A stretch of DNA of 64,000 nucleotides from Marinobacter panjinensis (GCF_005298175.1 NZ_SZYH01000001.1:2046001-2110000); one strand, 5' to 3'. Counted from the first letter of the stretch, positions 27,409 to 42,084 are shown. Notes: generated from the letters alone by a model not told the origin. Translations and numbers: made by a program.

Positions 27409-28752
27409 TCACGCCCGGGAATTCTCCACAACAACAGCAAGTTCCTCGGCAATCTTTACAATTTCCGACTCATCCTGCCCTTCCGTCATTACCCGGATCA
27501 GCGGCTCAGTGCCCGAGGCGCGCAGCAATACCCGGCCGCCGCCGCCAAGCCTGGCTTCCGCCGCTGCCACAGCGCTGACAATATCCTCACGCCCGAGGGG
27601 ATCAAACCGCTTGTCCACGCGCACATTGATCATTTTCTGTGGCAATTTGCTCATACCATGGCGAAGGTCCGCCAGCGAACCACCGGCACGACTGATCGCC
27701 AACAATACCTGCAGGGCCGACACTATGCCGTCACCGGTGCTGGTGCAGTCACGTATCACCATATGGCCGGATCCCTCTCCCCCGAGCAGCCAGCCCCGGT
27801 CGATCAGCCGCTCCATGACATAGCGGTCACCCACCTTTGCGCGCTCAAAGTCGATGCCCTGCTCTCTGAGGGCCAGCTCAACCCCCAGATTGGTCATCAA
27901 TGTTCCGACAACGCCGCCCCTGAGAGTGCCGGCGGCGTGGCGCTGGGTAGCAATCACGTAAAGCAGTTCGTCGCCATCCACTTCAGAGCCGTCACGATCC
28001 ACCATCAGTACCCGGTCACCGTCGCCATCAAAGGCGATCCCCAGGTCTGCTTTCTTTTCCAGAACTGTCTTGCTCAGGGTGTCCAGATGGGTAGACCCCA
28101 CATTGAGATTAATGTTCAGGCCATCCGGATCACCACCCACGACAGAGATCCTCGCGCCCAACTCACGAAAAACCTTGGGGGCAACGTGGTAGGTAGCGCC
28201 ATTGGCACAATCCAGAACAATGTGCAGGCCCTCCAGTGAAAACTCGTTGGGCACCGTGCTCTTGCAGAACTCTACGTAACGTCCGGGCGCATCATCCACC
28301 CGAAAGGCCTTGCCCAGCTCTTTGGCACCACAAACTTCAATGGGCCGGTCCAGCCAGTACTCAATCTCGGCCTCGAGGGCGTCATCCAGTTTGGTGCCCG
28401 CGGGAGAGAAGAACTTGATGCCGTTATCCTGGTGCGGGTTGTGGGAAGCACTGATCACAATACCCGCAGACGCGCGAAAGGTTCGCGTAAGATAGGCAAT
28501 GGCCGGCGTGGGCATGGGACCAAGCAGCTTTACGTCCACTCCGGCTGCAGACAGGCCGGATTCCAGGGCAGACTCGAACATATAACCCGAAAGGCGCGTA
28601 TCCTTGCCAATCAGCACACTGTTGCGCTGGCCATCCCGCTTGAAAGCCTGGCCTGCGGCCCACCCCAGATGCAACATGAATTCCGGCGTAATCGGGTATT
28701 CGCCAACCCGCCCCCGGATACCGTCCGTACCGAAGTATTTTCTATCACTCAT
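27409..28752 (-). CDS. glmM: Phosphoglucosamine mutase
   Basis: 447 residues. The phosphoserine loop [19 protein letters not shown] (active Ser ~103), metal site DGDGDR and sugar loop GEGSGH are intact. It converts glucosamine-6-phosphate to glucosamine-1-phosphate for peptidoglycan and LPS. Its start overlaps the folP stop by four bases. Confidence 0.97.
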   Translation of the reverse strand: MSDRKYFGTDGIRGRVGEYPITPEFMLHLGWAAGQAFKRDGQRNSVLIGKDTRLSGYMFESALESGLSAAGVDVKLLGPMPTPAIAYLTRTFRASAGIVISASHNPHQDNGIKFFSPAGTKLDDALEAEIEYWLDRPIEVCGAKELGKAFRVDDAPGRYVEFCKSTVPNEFSLEGLHIVLDCANGATYHVAPKVFRELGARISVVGGDPDGLNINLNVGSTHLDTLSKTVLEKKADLGIAFDGDGDRVLMVDRDGSEVDGDELLYVIATQRHAAGTLRGGVVGTLMTNLGVELALREQGIDFERAKVGDRYVMERLIDRGWLLGGEGSGHMVIRDCTSTGDGIVSALQVLLAISRAGGSLADLRHGMSKLPQKMINVRVDKRFDPLGREDIVSAVAAAEARLGGGGRVLLRASGTEPLIRVMTEGQDESEIVKIAEELAVVVENSRA

Positions 28753-29582
28753 CGCCCAGCTTCCTCCATGGCCATTACAACTTTAACGGCATCAACTGTT
28801 TCCCTGACATCGTGAACGCGAATAATCGACGCGCCCTTCATAGCGGATATTGTCGCGGCAGCGATGCTTGCGGGCAAGCGTTCACTGACTTCACGACCGG
28901 TGATGTGGCCCAGCATGCTCTTGCGGGACAACCCCACCAACACCGGATGCCCCAGCAGTTGCAGCTGCTCCAGCGAGGCCAGCAACTGCAGATTATGCCG
29001 GGGAGACTTACCGAAACCAAAACCGGGATCCAGAATGATGTTGTCGGGCCGTACCCCGGCCCGCTCAATGACGCGCATCCGCTCGGTGAGGAAGGAGCTG
29101 ACTTCCCGCCGTACATTACGATAGCGTGGATCGTCCTGCATGGTATCCGGCTCACCCTGGATATGCATCACACATACCGGAATACCCGCCCTGGCAACTA
29201 CTTCAGGCGCACCTTCCCGCTGCAGGGCCCTGACATCATTAATCATGCCTGCCCCCAGCTTTGCCGCTTCGGCCATAACCTGCGGCGAACTGGTATCGAC
29301 CGACACAATGACATCAAGCTCGCGTGTAATGGCTTCCACCACCGGACAAACCCGTGCCAATTCCTCTTCCGCAGCCACCGGGGTTGCACCCGGCCGCGTA
29401 GACTCACCGCCGACATCAATAAAGACCGCTCCGTCCGCCGCCATTTCACGGGCCCGGGCCAGGGCGGCATCCACCTCATTAAAGCGGCCGCCATCGGAGA
29501 ATGAGTCTGGCGTCACGTTGAGAATGCCCATGACATGGCAGCCAGACATATCCACGGTTCGGCCCGCGAAGTTCATTTGCAT
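28749..29582 (-). CDS. folP: Dihydropteroate synthase
   Basis: 277 residues. [28 protein letters not shown] and [17 protein letters not shown] are the pterin- and pABA-binding segments of DHPS, the sulfonamide target of folate synthesis. It lies between ftsH and glmM. Nothing suggests a resistance allele; that would need comparison with known variants. Confidence 0.97.
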   Translation of the reverse strand: MQMNFAGRTVDMSGCHVMGILNVTPDSFSDGGRFNEVDAALARAREMAADGAVFIDVGGESTRPGATPVAAEEELARVCPVVEAITRELDVIVSVDTSSPQVMAEAAKLGAGMINDVRALQREGAPEVVARAGIPVCVMHIQGEPDTMQDDPRYRNVRREVSSFLTERMRVIERAGVRPDNIILDPGFGFGKSPRHNLQLLASLEQLQLLGHPVLVGLSRKSMLGHITGREVSERLPASIAAATISAMKGASIIRVHDVRETVDAVKVVMAMEEAGR

Positions 29583-29607
29583 AAGCGACCTTCAATCAGT
29601 GCAACCT

Positions 29608-29640
29608 GCAAAAACAAACGCCGCCCCGGCCGGGGCGGCG
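29608..29640 (-). terminator. Terminator-like palindrome after ftsH
   Basis: A perfect 22-base GC-only palindrome (CGCCGCCCCGG and its complement) is followed on the minus strand by TTTGTTTTTG. It lies between ftsH and folP and may reduce transcription into folP. Confidence 0.75.
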
Positions 29641-29679
29641 TACATGGGTAAGTGATCTCTGGCGCGGCATTACACCGGG

Positions 29680-31623
29680 TCAGTGTTCACCGGCCGGGCG
29701 GCCAACGCCGGGCTGGTGGCCGTCGTCAGAGCCTTTCGGAGCAGGCGCCGGCTCCGGCTCGTCAGCCGGAACACCACCCGAAGGCCCGTTATCACCCCAC
29801 CCTTTCGGCGGGCGTGGCTCACGGCCTTCCATGATGTCATCAATCTGGAAACGATCAATGGTTTCATACTTCATCAGGGCCTCGGCCATCAGGTCGAGCT
29901 TTTCGCGGTTATCAATCAGAAGCTGGCGAGCTTTTTCGTAACAGCTGTCGATAATGTTGCGAACTTCCTCATCAATCCGCTGCGCCGTTTCCGGGGAATA
30001 CACCGTCTGCGACTGGCCGGCAGAACGGCCGAGGAAAGGCTCTTCCGTATCCGTGTCGTACTGCAGTGGGCCGAGCTTTTCTGACAGCCCCCATCGGGTG
30101 ACCATATTACGGGCCAGACTGGTTGCCCGCTCGATGTCATTGGAAGCACCGGTCGTGACACCATCAATACCAAGGGTCAGCTCCTCGGCGATACGGCCAC
30201 CGAACAGACTGCAGATGGAGCTGATCAGGAAGCGCTTGCTGTGGCTGTACTTGTCCTCCTCCGGGAGGAACATGGTAACGCCCAGCGCCCTGCCACGGGG
30301 AATGATGCTCACCTTGTAGACCGGATCATGCTCAGGCACCAAACGCCCTACAATCGCGTGACCGGACTCGTGATAGGCAGTGTTCCGCTTCTCTTTCTCG
30401 CTCATGACCATGGATTTGCGCTCGGCACCCATCATGATCTTGTCTTTCGCGAGCTCGAACTCTTCCATCGAAACCAGGCGCTGGTTGCGGCGAGCCGCGA
30501 ACAGAGCTGCCTCGTTAACCAGGTTAGCCAGATCGGCGCCCGAGAATCCGGGCGTGCCACGGGCGATCAGCTTCGGCTCGACGCCATCGGACAATGGCAC
30601 TTTCTTCATGTGCACTTTCAGAATCTGCTCACGGCCGATAATGTCCGGCAGACCAACCACGACCTGGCGGTCAAAACGGCCCGGGCGCAGTAGCGCAGGG
30701 TCCAGTACGTCCGGACGGTTGGTGGCAGCGATCACGATAACGCCTTCGTTACCCTCAAAGCCGTCCATCTCAACGAGCAGCGCGTTCAGGGTCTGCTCAC
30801 GTTCGTCGTGACCACCACCCATGCCGGCGCCACGATGGCGACCGACCGCATCAATCTCGTCAATGAAGATGATGCAGGGACTCTGCTTCTTGGCCTGCTC
30901 GAACATGTCACGGACACGGGACGCGCCCACACCCACGAACATTTCCACAAAGTCCGAGCCGGAGATGGAGAAGAAGGGAACCTTGGCTTCGCCGGCAATC
31001 GCCTTGGCAAGCAGGGTTTTACCAGTACCCGGCTGACCCACCATCAATACGCCTTTGGGAATGCTGCCGCCAAGACGCTGGAATTTGCTGGGATCCCGCA
31101 GGAAATCCACCAGCTCCTTGACGTCTTCCTTGGCCTCGTCCACACCGGCGACATCGCCAAAGGTGGTCTTGATCTGATCCTCGCTCATCAGCTTGGCCTT
31201 ACTCTTGCCAAAGGACATAGGCCCTTTGCCGCCGCCACCGCCTTGCATCTGCCGCATGAAGAATACGAACAGAGCTATAATGATAAGAATCGGGAAGGCA
31301 GCCACCAGCAGTTGGGTCCAGAGGCTTTGGCGCTCGGGCTCCTTGCCAATGACTTCGACTTGGTTAGCCAGCAGATCGTCCATCAGCTTCTGATCAGCCA
31401 ACTGGGGCCGGATGGTCTGGAACTGGGAACCGTCACCACGGACACCCTGAACCTCCAGACCGTCAATGGTTACCTGACGGACCTGCCCGTCCTGCACCAT
31501 TTCCACGAACTGCGAATAATTGACCTGTTGGCCGCTGGTGGTGGGAGTAAAATTCTGAAACACCATCAGCAGTACGGCGGCTATAATTAGCCAGAGAACC
31601 AGATTTTTTGCCATATCGTTCAA
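29680..31623 (-). CDS. ftsH: ATP-dependent zinc metalloprotease FtsH
   Basis: 647 residues. Two N-terminal membrane helices ([17 protein letters not shown] and [18 protein letters not shown]) frame a periplasmic loop. The AAA+ domain has Walker A GQPGTGKT and second-region motif [20 protein letters not shown]. The zinc site is HESGH (418-422). It degrades membrane proteins and short-lived regulators such as sigma32 and LpxC in E. coli. It follows rlmE, as in most gammaproteobacteria. Confidence 0.98.
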   Translation of the reverse strand: MNDMAKNLVLWLIIAAVLLMVFQNFTPTTSGQQVNYSQFVEMVQDGQVRQVTIDGLEVQGVRGDGSQFQTIRPQLADQKLMDDLLANQVEVIGKEPERQSLWTQLLVAAFPILIIIALFVFFMRQMQGGGGGKGPMSFGKSKAKLMSEDQIKTTFGDVAGVDEAKEDVKELVDFLRDPSKFQRLGGSIPKGVLMVGQPGTGKTLLAKAIAGEAKVPFFSISGSDFVEMFVGVGASRVRDMFEQAKKQSPCIIFIDEIDAVGRHRGAGMGGGHDEREQTLNALLVEMDGFEGNEGVIVIAATNRPDVLDPALLRPGRFDRQVVVGLPDIIGREQILKVHMKKVPLSDGVEPKLIARGTPGFSGADLANLVNEAALFAARRNQRLVSMEEFELAKDKIMMGAERKSMVMSEKEKRNTAYHESGHAIVGRLVPEHDPVYKVSIIPRGRALGVTMFLPEEDKYSHSKRFLISSICSLFGGRIAEELTLGIDGVTTGASNDIERATSLARNMVTRWGLSEKLGPLQYDTDTEEPFLGRSAGQSQTVYSPETAQRIDEEVRNIIDSCYEKARQLLIDNREKLDLMAEALMKYETIDRFQIDDIMEGREPRPPKGWGDNGPSGGVPADEPEPAPAPKGSDDGHQPGVGRPAGEH

Positions 31624-31778
31624 GGATCATCACCTGTGAATTGAAGGATCGCCCCGTCAGGAGAAAGCCTTTTCTGACACCTTACACCAATTGTACGCCC
31701 GTCCACCAGAATCGGCCTATCCGTATCGGCCACTGCCGGGGTGTCAATCCCCATGGCCACTTCCGTTCTGCGGGCGGG

Positions 31779-32399
31779 TCAGCCCTTAAATCCCTTGCAC
31801 ACCTGGTAGATCTCCCTTGATCGTGCCCGGGAGGAGTCAGGCTTCCTGCTGACAACGGTGCCAAAACTTTTACGCATCTCGGCCAGCAGGGTATCGAATC
31901 CTTCTCCCTGAAAGACCTTGGCGACAAACACGCCACCTGGCTTCAACACCTGCTGCGCCATATCCAGCGCCAGCTCCACCAGGCCCATGGCGTTGGGAAT
32001 ATCTACTGCCGCCATACCACTCATATTGGGTGCCATATCTGAAATTACAACGTCAGCCCGTCGGCCACCCATTAATTCCAGCAATTCATCCAGCACTGAC
32101 TGCTCGGTAAAATCCCCCTGGACGAATTCCACGCCCGCAAGCGGGCTCATTTCCAGGATATCACTGGCAATCACCACGCCCTTGTCGCCAATCCGCTCAA
32201 CAGCGACCTGGGACCAGCCACCGGGCGCCGCGCCCAGATCCACAACAATCTGACCGGGCCGGAACAGCCGGTCTTTTTCATCAAGTTCAATCAGCTTATA
32301 GCTGGCGCGGGAACGATATCCGTCCTCACGGGACTTTTTGACCCAGACGTCGTCGAAATGTTCCTTCAGCCAGCGGTCACTGGTTTTCGAACGGGCCAA
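31779..32399 (-). CDS. rlmE: 23S rRNA (uridine-2552) 2'-O-methyltransferase RlmE
   Basis: 206 residues from a TTG start at 32399, which has GGAGG six bases upstream and gives the N-terminus [15 protein letters not shown], close to E. coli RlmE (209 residues). The frame runs on to 32540, but those residues are unlike the family and overlap the yhbY control region. The SAM site is [13 protein letters not shown], with the catalytic K-D-K-type residues [16 protein letters not shown] and [10 protein letters not shown]. It methylates the A-loop of 23S rRNA and is heat-inducible in E. coli. It precedes ftsH. Confidence 0.95.
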   Translation of the reverse strand: MARSKTSDRWLKEHFDDVWVKKSREDGYRSRASYKLIELDEKDRLFRPGQIVVDLGAAPGGWSQVAVERIGDKGVVIASDILEMSPLAGVEFVQGDFTEQSVLDELLELMGGRRADVVISDMAPNMSGMAAVDIPNAMGLVELALDMAQQVLKPGGVFVAKVFQGEGFDTLLAEMRKSFGTVVSRKPDSSRARSREIYQVCKGFKG

Positions 32400-32551
32400 A
32401 ACCCACCTCCAAAAACATTCTGCCGCCGAGCCTGGATACGTGGTAACTGCCATTTCACCGGCCGGGCGATCTGTTACAATCCTGCAATTATACGGAATCG
32501 TCAGCTGTTTGGCCGCTGACGTTTTGTTAATTGCATCCATAAAGAGATTAC

Positions 32552-32866
32552 ATGATGAGTCTTTCGCCAGAACAGCGCCGGGAGTACCGGGGCATCGCCC
32601 ACAACCTGAAGCCAGTCATCATCGTAGGCGACAAGGGGCTGACAGAAGGGCTGCAGGAAGAGCTTGAGCGCGCCCTCAACGATCATGAGCTGATCAAGAT
32701 CAAGGTAGCAAGCCAGGACCGCGAAGCTCGCCAGGAGGCGGTAGCCGCATTATGCGAAGCCTCGGGCGCAGAACTGGTGCAGACCATCGGCAAGATTGCC
32801 GTCATCATGCGCAGGGCGAAAAAGCCCAACCCGAAACTCTCCAACCTGCTGCGCCAAAAGCACTGA
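32552..32866 (+). CDS. yhbY: YhbY-like RNA-binding protein of the pre-50S particle
   Basis: 104 residues. [29 protein letters not shown] and [18 protein letters not shown] are typical of the CRM (CRS1-YhbY) domain, whose conserved GxxG-like loop binds RNA. E. coli YhbY associates with immature 50S subunits. It is divergent from rlmE, another 50S-assembly gene. The start could be either of two adjacent ATG codons (32552 or 32555). Confidence 0.93.
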   Translation: MMSLSPEQRREYRGIAHNLKPVIIVGDKGLTEGLQEELERALNDHELIKIKVASQDREARQEAVAALCEASGAELVQTIGKIAVIMRRAKKPNPKLSNLLRQKH

Positions 32867-32895
32867 ATCAGCCACTGGCAACAGGCATGAGAAGC

Positions 32896-32930
32896 AAAAA
32901 GCCGGCGGGGTGAACCCAGCCGGCTTTTTT
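32896..32930. terminator. Bidirectional terminator between yhbY and greA
   Basis: AAAAAGCCGGC ... GCCGGCTTTTTT: a 6-bp GC stem with A-run and T-run on opposite sides, between two convergent genes. Confidence 0.88.
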
Positions 32931-32951
32931 GTGCCCGGGGCATGCCAAGCC

Positions 32952-33431
32952 TCAGAGGTGCTCTACCTGCTCGATCTCGTACTCGACCGTTCCTGAGGGC
33001 ACCCGAATTGCCACCACGTCTCCCTCACTCTTGCCCACCAGTGCGCGGGCTATTGGCGAAGAAATCGACAATTTGCCGGCCTTGATGTCGGCCTCGTCTT
33101 CACCGACGATCTGGTAGGTCACCTGCTCATCCGTATCCACGTTCAGCAGACGCACCGTGGTACCGAAAATCACCCTGCCGGTGTTCTCGATGGTATTGAC
33201 GTCGATGACCTGAGCTGCGGACAGCTTGCCCTCGATTTCCTGGATGCGGCCTTCAATAAAGCTCTGCTGCTCCCGGGCGGCATGATATTCCGCATTCTCT
33301 TTCAGGTCGCCGTGTTCACGAGCATCGGAAATAGCCGCGATCACCCGGGGACGATCTTCGGACTTGAGCTTCTTAAGCTCCTCGCGCAGGCGGGTTTCAC
33401 CCGCCTTTGTCATGGGTACTCTGTCAGCCAT
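32952..33431 (-). CDS. greA: Transcription elongation factor GreA
   Basis: 159 residues from ATG 33431 ([19 protein letters not shown]), with AGGAAAG upstream. The longer frame into carB is spurious. The N-terminal coiled coil with acidic tip ([30 protein letters not shown]) and the C-terminal FKBP-like domain are complete. It rescues backtracked RNA polymerase by stimulating transcript cleavage. It directly follows carB (4-base gap), ending the grpE-to-greA block. Confidence 0.97.
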   Translation of the reverse strand: MADRVPMTKAGETRLREELKKLKSEDRPRVIAAISDAREHGDLKENAEYHAAREQQSFIEGRIQEIEGKLSAAQVIDVNTIENTGRVIFGTTVRLLNVDTDEQVTYQIVGEDEADIKAGKLSISSPIARALVGKSEGDVVAIRVPSGTVEYEIEQVEHL

Positions 33432-33435
33432 AGTC

Positions 33436-36400
33436 TTACTTTCCTGCGTGTAGATCCTGAAGACGGCGCACAGTGCGCTCTGGGCCAAACATGATTGCCC
33501 TGCAGAACGCTTCGCCACCCGCCAGGGTCGTTGTATAGGTTACCTTGGACTGCAAGGCAGACTGGCGAATCTGCGCCGAGTCTGAAATGGCTTTGCGCCC
33601 TTCGGTAGTGTTGATAATCAGCTGAACCTGACCATTCTTGATGGCATCCACAATGTGCGGACGCCCTTCCCGCACCTTGTTCACCCGGTCAACGGTAATG
33701 CCGGCCTCTTTCAGCGCTTTGGCAGTACCGGTGGTCGCAATCACCTTGAAGCCGGCGTCGACCAGATCCTGCGCCACCTTGGCGGCACCTGGCTTATCCA
33801 CGTCACGGACCGACATAAAGGCTGTCCCCTTGACCGGAAGGCGTTCGCCAGAGGCCAGCGCTGCCTTGGCGAAGGCTTCGTCAAAGCTGTCGCCAATGCC
33901 CATCACCTCGCCGGTGGATTTCATTTCCGGGCCCAGAATGGGGTCCACAGCCGGGAACTTGTTGAACGGGAATACCGATTCCTTGACGGAATAATGGGTC
34001 GGTACAATTTCCTGGGTAAATCCCTGTTCCGCCAGCGACTTGCCGGCCATAACCCGTGCTGCCACCTTGGCCAGGGATACACCGATGGCCTTGGAAACGA
34101 ACGGCACTGTGCGGGAAGCCCGGGGGTTCACCTCGATGACGTAGATGCGGTCGTCCTGCCACGCCAACTGCACGTTCATCAGGCCGATAACATCCAGCTC
34201 GATGGCCATCTTGCGCACGGCCTCGCGCATTTCGTCCTGTACATCTTTGGGCAGCGTGTAGGGCGGCAGGGAGCAGGCGGAGTCGCCAGAATGCACGCCG
34301 GCCTGTTCGATATGCTGCATGATACCGCCAATCACCACATCCTTGCCGTCGCTGATGGCGTCGATATCCACCTCAATGGCCGCATTCAGGAAGTGGTCCA
34401 GCAATACCGGGCTGTCGTTGGAGACCAGCACCGCATTGCGCATGTAACGCACCAGCTCTTCTTCGTCGTAGACAATCTCCATGGCACGGCCACCCAGCAC
34501 GTAGGACGGGCGTACCACCAGCGGGTAACCGATCTCACGAGCCGCCACAATGCCTTCCTCGTGGCTGCGCACGGTGGCGTTTTCCGGCTGGATCAGGCCC
34601 AGGCGGCCAATCATCTGCTGGAAACGCTCCCGGTCTTCGGCACGGTCGATGGCGTCCGGACTGGTACCGATGATGGGCACACCAGCGGCCTCCAGGCCCC
34701 GGGCGAGCTTAAGCGGCGTCTGACCACCGTACTGGACAATGACACCCTTCGGCTTCTCGACGTTAATGATTTCGAGGACATCTTCCAGGGTGATCGGCTC
34801 GAAGTAGAGGCGGTCCGAGGTGTCGTAATCGGTGGACACCGTTTCCGGGTTGCAGTTGATCATGATGGTTTCATAGCCATCGTCACGCATCGCGAGTGCG
34901 GCATGAACACAGCAATAATCAAACTCGATACCCTGACCGATGCGGTTAGGCCCGCCACCGATCACCACGATTTTCTCGCGGTCTGACGGATCCGCTTCGC
35001 ACTCTTCCTCATAGGATGAATACATGTAGGCCGTAGAAGAGGCAAACTCCGCTGCGCAGGTGTCCACGCGCTTGTAGACCGGGCGAATGTTCAGTTCATG
35101 TCGCAGCTTGCGCAGGCTGATCTCGGAAATACCCAACAACGTGGCCAGCCTGGCATCCGAGAAGCCCTTGCGCTTGAGGCGAAACAGGGTGTCACGGTCA
35201 ATATCGGCCTTGCCGGCTGACTTGAGGGCATTCTCCTCTTTGATCAGATCCTCGATCTGGGCCAGGTACCAGGGGTCCACATGGGTGTTGCGGAACACAT
35301 CGTCCACGGACATACCGGCACGGAAGGCATCACCGATGTACCACAGGCGCTCGGCACCGGGCACGTTCAGTTCCTGGGTCAGGGTTTCCTGGCCGTCCGT
35401 GGTACTCAGGTCCACCCGCTCTTCGAAGCCATCAGAACCCACTTCCAGGCCGCGCATGGCTTTCTGCAGGGACTCCTGGAAGGTACGCCCGATGGCCATC
35501 ACCTCGCCCACGGATTTCATCTGGGTGGTCAGGCGGGCATCGGCCTGGGGAAACTTCTCGAAGGTGAAGCGCGGAATCTTGGTGACCACGTAGTCGATGC
35601 TGGGCTCGAACGAGGCCGGAGTCACGCCACCGGTAATTTCATTGCGCAGCTCATCGAGGGTGTAACCCACCGCCAATTTTGCCGCCACCTTGGCGATCGG
35701 GAAGCCAGTGGCCTTGGAGGCCAACGCTGAGGAACGGGACACCCGGGGGTTCATCTCGATGACCACCACGCGCCCGTTATCCGGATTGACACCAAACTGC
35801 ACGTTGGAGCCGCCGGTTTCCACACCGATTTCACGCAGCACCGCCAGCGAGGCGTTCCGCATGATCTGGTATTCCTTGTCGGTGAGGGTCTGGGCCGGCG
35901 CTACGGTGATGGAGTCACCGGTGTGCACGCCCATGGCATCGAAGTTCTCGATGGCGCAGACGATGATGCAGTTGTCGTTCTTGTCGCGGACAACTTCCAT
36001 CTCGTATTCTTTCCAGCCGATCAGGGACTCGTCGATCAGCAACTCATTGGTCGGCGACAGGTCCAGGCCACGGGTACAGATTTCTTCGAATTCGTCGCGG
36101 TTGTACGCAATACCGCCACCGGAGCCGCCCATGGTGAAGGATGGGCGAATGATACAGGGGAAGCCGATATCGTCAGCCACTTCCCAGGCTTCCGCCATGG
36201 TATGGGCGATGGTGGCGCGCGGGCACTCCAGACCGATCTTTTTCATGGCCTTGTCGAAACGGTCGCGGTCCTCGGCTTTGTCGATGGTGTCGGCATTGGC
36301 ACCAATCATTTCCACACCGTGCTTCTCGAGTATGCCGTGCCGCTCCAGATCCAGCGCGCAGTTCAGCGCCGTCTGACCGCCCATGGTGGGTAGCAGTGCG

Positions 36401-36651
36401 TCCGGTTGCTCTTTCTCGATAATCTTTTCGACGGTTTTCCAGGTGATGGGTTCGATGTAGGTGGCATCGGCCATGACCGGGTCCGTCATGATGGTGGCCG
36501 GGTTGGAGTTAACCAGGATAACCCGGTACCCCTCTTCCCGCAGGGCCTTGCAGGCCTGGGCTCCGGAGTAATCAAACTCGCACGCCTGCCCGATCACGAT
36601 GGGACCGGCGCCCAGGATCAGTATGCTTTTAATGTCGGTACGCTTTGGCAT
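33436..36651 (-). CDS. carB: Carbamoyl-phosphate synthase large subunit
   Basis: 1071 residues from ATG 36651 ([21 protein letters not shown]); its start shares a base with the carA stop (TGATG), while an upstream in-frame TTG lies inside carA. Two ATP-grasp halves (~1-400, ~550-935), an oligomerisation domain between them and an allosteric MGS-like domain at the end ([20 protein letters not shown]...) are present. It makes carbamoyl phosphate from ammonia delivered by CarA, feeding arginine and pyrimidine synthesis. Confidence 0.98.
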   Translation of the reverse strand: MPKRTDIKSILILGAGPIVIGQACEFDYSGAQACKALREEGYRVILVNSNPATIMTDPVMADATYIEPITWKTVEKIIEKEQPDALLPTMGGQTALNCALDLERHGILEKHGVEMIGANADTIDKAEDRDRFDKAMKKIGLECPRATIAHTMAEAWEVADDIGFPCIIRPSFTMGGSGGGIAYNRDEFEEICTRGLDLSPTNELLIDESLIGWKEYEMEVVRDKNDNCIIVCAIENFDAMGVHTGDSITVAPAQTLTDKEYQIMRNASLAVLREIGVETGGSNVQFGVNPDNGRVVVIEMNPRVSRSSALASKATGFPIAKVAAKLAVGYTLDELRNEITGGVTPASFEPSIDYVVTKIPRFTFEKFPQADARLTTQMKSVGEVMAIGRTFQESLQKAMRGLEVGSDGFEERVDLSTTDGQETLTQELNVPGAERLWYIGDAFRAGMSVDDVFRNTHVDPWYLAQIEDLIKEENALKSAGKADIDRDTLFRLKRKGFSDARLATLLGISEISLRKLRHELNIRPVYKRVDTCAAEFASSTAYMYSSYEEECEADPSDREKIVVIGGGPNRIGQGIEFDYCCVHAALAMRDDGYETIMINCNPETVSTDYDTSDRLYFEPITLEDVLEIINVEKPKGVIVQYGGQTPLKLARGLEAAGVPIIGTSPDAIDRAEDRERFQQMIGRLGLIQPENATVRSHEEGIVAAREIGYPLVVRPSYVLGGRAMEIVYDEEELVRYMRNAVLVSNDSPVLLDHFLNAAIEVDIDAISDGKDVVIGGIMQHIEQAGVHSGDSACSLPPYTLPKDVQDEMREAVRKMAIELDVIGLMNVQLAWQDDRIYVIEVNPRASRTVPFVSKAIGVSLAKVAARVMAGKSLAEQGFTQEIVPTHYSVKESVFPFNKFPAVDPILGPEMKSTGEVMGIGDSFDEAFAKAALASGERLPVKGTAFMSVRDVDKPGAAKVAQDLVDAGFKVIATTGTAKALKEAGITVDRVNKVREGRPHIVDAIKNGQVQLIINTTEGRKAISDSAQIRQSALQSKVTYTTTLAGGEAFCRAIMFGPERTVRRLQDLHAGK

Positions 36652-37775
36652 CAACGTGCCTCCATCAGGCGAATAAATTCATCAAACAGCGGCGCCACAT
36701 CGTGGGGGCCGGGGCTGGCTTCCGGGTGACCCTGAAAGCTGAAAGCCGGTTTGTCGGTGCGACGTATTCCCTGCAGGGAATCGTCAAACAGGGATTTATG
36801 GGTCGCCTCCAGGTTATCCGGCAGGCTGGCCTCGTCTACCGCGAAGCCGTGGTTCTGGCTGGTGATCATCACGGTACCGTCTTTCAGGTTCTGCACCGGA
36901 TGGTTGGCGCCGTGGTGACCGTGGCCCATCTTGATGGACTTTGCACCGCTGGCCAGGGCCAGCAACTGGTGGCCGAGGCAGATGCCGAATACCGGAATCT
37001 CGGTTTCCAGCACTTCGCGAATAGCCGTGATGGCGTAATCGCAGGGCTCAGGATCGCCGGGGCCATTGGACAGGAAAACGCCGTCCGGATTCATCGCCAG
37101 CACTTCGGAGGCAGGCGTCTGTGCCGGCACTACCGTGATGTCGCACCCACGACCCGCCAGCATGCGCAGGATGTTGAGCTTTACGCCGTAGTCCCAGGCA
37201 ACGACCTTGAACTTCGATTCGGTGCGCTCACCGTAGCCACTTTCGATGCTCCACTCGCTCTGGCTCCAGGTCCAGATTTTGTCCGCGGTGACTTCCTTTG
37301 CCAGGTCCATGCCCTTCAGGCCGGGAAAGGCGTTGGCCAGTTCCAGGGCACGGTCTGCAGTGGCATCCGCGCCGGCGACCACTGCGCCATTCTGGGAGCC
37401 TTTATCCCGCAGGATACGGGTGAGACGACGGGTGTCGATGTCGGCAATGCCCACGATGTTGTTGGCGCGCAGGTAATCCTGCAGGGAACCGGTGCTTCGC
37501 CAGTTGCTCACCATCAGGGGCAGATCGCGGATAATCAGGCCGGCGGCCTGGATGCGATCGGATTCGATATCTTCTTCGTTCACACCGGTATTGCCGATGT
37601 GAGGGTAAGTGAGGGTGACAATCTGGCGGGAGTAGGACGGATCGGTCAGGATTTCCTGGTAACCGGTCATGGCGGTGTTAAACACCACTTCGCCGCTGGT
37701 TTCCCCTTCAGCGCCAATGGCGGTGCCGTAAAACAGGCTTCCGTCTGCGAGTGCAAGGATGGCTGGTGTACTCAA
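36651..37775 (-). CDS. carA: Carbamoyl-phosphate synthase small subunit (glutaminase)
   Basis: 374 residues from a TTG at 37775, giving [15 protein letters not shown], which matches the usual CarA start; an ATG five codons earlier (37790) is the alternative. The class I amidotransferase domain (~190-370) has the nucleophile Cys in [12 protein letters not shown] and its His/Glu in the [11 protein letters not shown] motif. It hydrolyses glutamine and channels ammonia to CarB. It sits between dapB, beyond a terminator, and carB. Confidence 0.95.
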   Translation of the reverse strand: MSTPAILALADGSLFYGTAIGAEGETSGEVVFNTAMTGYQEILTDPSYSRQIVTLTYPHIGNTGVNEEDIESDRIQAAGLIIRDLPLMVSNWRSTGSLQDYLRANNIVGIADIDTRRLTRILRDKGSQNGAVVAGADATADRALELANAFPGLKGMDLAKEVTADKIWTWSQSEWSIESGYGERTESKFKVVAWDYGVKLNILRMLAGRGCDITVVPAQTPASEVLAMNPDGVFLSNGPGDPEPCDYAITAIREVLETEIPVFGICLGHQLLALASGAKSIKMGHGHHGANHPVQNLKDGTVMITSQNHGFAVDEASLPDNLEATHKSLFDDSLQGIRRTDKPAFSFQGHPEASPGPHDVAPLFDEFIRLMEAR

Positions 37776-37844
37776 GGCTTGTATCCTCATCGAGTGGCGT
37801 ACAGGTTCGTCACGAACAGGAACGCAAGCGCAAATTCAGGTCGC

Positions 37845-37882
37845 AAAAAAGCGAGAGGGAGTTGAACTCCGTCCCGCTTTTT
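37845..37882 (-). terminator. Terminator between dapB and carA
   Basis: An imperfect stem based on AAAAAGCG..GAGGGAGTT and TCCGTCCCGCTTTTT. On the minus strand it ends in six T. It would separate carAB transcription from the upstream dapB unit; I see no convincing promoter between it and carA. Confidence 0.75.
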
Positions 37883-38003
37883 CTATAGAGCGTTGTCAAA
37901 GCTACGCTTGGTGCAGTTAAACCGCGTCATTGTAAGAAATATGGGGCTTTGTGTCCACGCTCATTTGGGCTTGACGCTACACCGGCTGTTGGCTGGGTAC
38001 CCC

Positions 38004-39955
<1,952 letters not shown>

Positions 39956-39981
39956 GCTCTAAAACCCTGTTGGTAAAACGA

Positions 39982-40011
39982 GGAAAACGCGGGAGAGCTC
40001 CCGCGTTTTCC
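39982..40011 (-). terminator. Hairpin between dnaK and dnaJ
   Basis: A perfect 14-bp inverted repeat (GGAAAACGCGGGAG and its complement) with a 2-base loop. On the minus strand it ends in TTTTCC, so it could lower dnaJ expression relative to dnaK or protect the dnaK mRNA end. Confidence 0.75.
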
Positions 40012-40033
40012 AACTGCCTGATGATCTTAAGTT

Positions 40034-41959
40034 TTATCGCTTGTCGTCGTCTTTGACTTCTTCAAACTCGGCATCAACGGCGTCGTCGCTGGCACCGGAC
40101 TGGGCTGTTTCCTCGCCCCCGGCCTGCTGGGCCTGTTCTGCCTGATCCGCGTACATCTTCTGGGCCATTTCAGAAGATGCTTCTGTCAGCTTTTGGGTCT
40201 TGGCCTCAATATCGTCCTTGTCGGATCCGGCCAGAGCTTCTTCCAGCTCCTTGATCGAGGCTTCAATAGACTCCTTCTCGCTGTCGGACACCTTGTCACC
40301 GGCATCGGCCAGGGTCTTGCGTACGGTGTGAACCATCGCGTCGCCCTGGTTACGGGCCTGGACCAGCTCTTCGAACTTGCGGTCTTCGTCGGCATTGGCC
40401 TCGGCATCACGGACCATCTTCTCGATTTCGTCTTCGTTCAGACCGGAAGACGCCTTGATCACGATGGACTGTTCCTTGCCGGTCGCCTTGTCTTTCGCCG
40501 ACACGTTCAGGATACCGTTGGCATCAATGTCGAAGGTAACTTCGATCTGCGGCGCGCCACGGGGTGCCGGCGGGATGTCGGCCAGGTCGAAGCGACCCAG
40601 TGACTTGTTCTGTGCCGCCTGCTTGCGCTCACCCTGAACCACGTGGATGGTTACCGCAGTCTGGTTGTCATCCGCAGTGGAGAAGGTCTGCGACTTCTTG
40701 GTCGGAATCGTGGTGTTCTTGTCGATCAGCGGCGTCGCCACACCACCCATGGTTTCGATACCCAGGGTCAGCGGGGTTACGTCGAGAAGCAGAACGTCCT
40801 TCACGTCACCGGAGAGCACGGCCGCCTGGATGGCAGCACCCATGGCTACGGCTTCGTCCGGGTTCACGTCTTTACGCGCTTCCTTACCGAAGAAGTTCTT
40901 CACCTTCTCCTGAACCATCGGCATGCGGGTCTGACCGCCGACCAGGATCACTTCGTCGATCTCACCGATCTTGGCACCGGAATCTTCCAGCGCGGTGCGG
41001 CAAGGCGCAAGGCTGCGCTCGACCAGTTCTTCAACCAGAGACTCCAGCTTGGCGCGGGTCACTTTCACATTCATGTGCTTGGGACCGCTGGCATCTGCCG
41101 TCACGTATGGCAGGTTAACGTCGGTCTGCTGGCTGCTGGACAGCTCGATCTTGGCCTTCTCGGCAGCTTCTTTCAGGCGCTGCATGGCCAGTGAGTCACC
41201 GCGCAGGTCAATGCCGCTGTCTTTCTTGAACTGATCGGCAAGATATTCGATCAGCTTCATGTCGAAGTCTTCACCACCGAGGAAGGTGTCGCCGTTGGTG
41301 GCCAGCACTTCAAACTGGTGCTCACCGTCTACATCGGCAATCTCGATGATGGAGATGTCGAAGGTACCACCACCCAGGTCATAAACGGCCACTGTGCGAT
41401 CACCGCTCTTCTTGTCCAGGCCATAGGCCAGGGCAGCTGCAGTCGGCTCGTTGATGATGCGCTTCACATCCAGGCCGGCAATCTTGCCGGCGTCTTTGGT
41501 GGCCTGACGCTGGCTGTCGTTAAAGTAGGCCGGCACGGTGATAACCGCTTCGGTTACTTTCTCACCCAGGTAGTCCTCGGCGGTCTTCTTCATCTTCTTG
41601 ATGATTTCCGCAGACACCTGCGGGGGCGCCATCTTTTCACCCTTCACTTCGACCCACGCATCGCCGTTATCAGCCTTGGCGATCTTGTAGGGCACCATCT
41701 TGATGTCTTTCTGGACCACGTCGTCTTCAAAACGACGACCGATCAGACGCTTGATGGCGTACAGGGTGTTGTTCGGGTTGGTGACTGCCTGACGCTTGGC
41801 AGACTGGCCTACCAGCGTTTCACCGTCTTCGGTGTACGCGACAATAGACGGGGTGGTGCGATCACCCTCGGCGTTTTCGATAACCTTGACCTTGTCGCCA
41901 TCCATGATGGCAACACAGGAGTTTGTGGTTCCCAGGTCGATACCAATGATCTTACTCAT
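40034..41959 (-). CDS. dnaK: Chaperone protein DnaK (Hsp70)
   Basis: 641 residues, typical. N-terminal ATPase ([31 protein letters not shown]), linker ([19 protein letters not shown]) and substrate-binding domain, ending in the acidic C-terminus [11 protein letters not shown]. It is the central ATP-driven chaperone working with DnaJ and GrpE. The 125-base gap to grpE holds a 14-base palindrome (42047-42060) but no clear heat-shock promoter. Confidence 0.98.
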   Translation of the reverse strand: MSKIIGIDLGTTNSCVAIMDGDKVKVIENAEGDRTTPSIVAYTEDGETLVGQSAKRQAVTNPNNTLYAIKRLIGRRFEDDVVQKDIKMVPYKIAKADNGDAWVEVKGEKMAPPQVSAEIIKKMKKTAEDYLGEKVTEAVITVPAYFNDSQRQATKDAGKIAGLDVKRIINEPTAAALAYGLDKKSGDRTVAVYDLGGGTFDISIIEIADVDGEHQFEVLATNGDTFLGGEDFDMKLIEYLADQFKKDSGIDLRGDSLAMQRLKEAAEKAKIELSSSQQTDVNLPYVTADASGPKHMNVKVTRAKLESLVEELVERSLAPCRTALEDSGAKIGEIDEVILVGGQTRMPMVQEKVKNFFGKEARKDVNPDEAVAMGAAIQAAVLSGDVKDVLLLDVTPLTLGIETMGGVATPLIDKNTTIPTKKSQTFSTADDNQTAVTIHVVQGERKQAAQNKSLGRFDLADIPPAPRGAPQIEVTFDIDANGILNVSAKDKATGKEQSIVIKASSGLNEDEIEKMVRDAEANADEDRKFEELVQARNQGDAMVHTVRKTLADAGDKVSDSEKESIEASIKELEEALAGSDKDDIEAKTQKLTEASSEMAQKMYADQAEQAQQAGGEETAQSGASDDAVDAEFEEVKDDDKR

Positions 41960-42046
41960 GCAATTACTCCAATTCGGTTGTTCAATTCAGTTCCGGCTAC
42001 CTTCAAACCATTACCGGCAAGGCTGTTCCGGGTGGCCCGGCGCTCT

Positions 42047-42060
42047 GCCTGTTTACAGGC
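42047..42060. other. Short palindrome between grpE and dnaK
   Basis: GCCTGTTTACAGGC is a perfect 14-base palindrome, 25 bases past the grpE stop. It is of unknown use. Confidence 0.35.
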
Positions 42061-42084
42061 TATATTGGCGCTTTAATCTGCTTT

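Noticed and set aside
41960-42084. A separate sigma32 promoter for dnaK
   Set aside because: No pair matching CTTGAAA and CCCCATnT at correct spacing is present; dnaK is probably transcribed from the grpE promoter.
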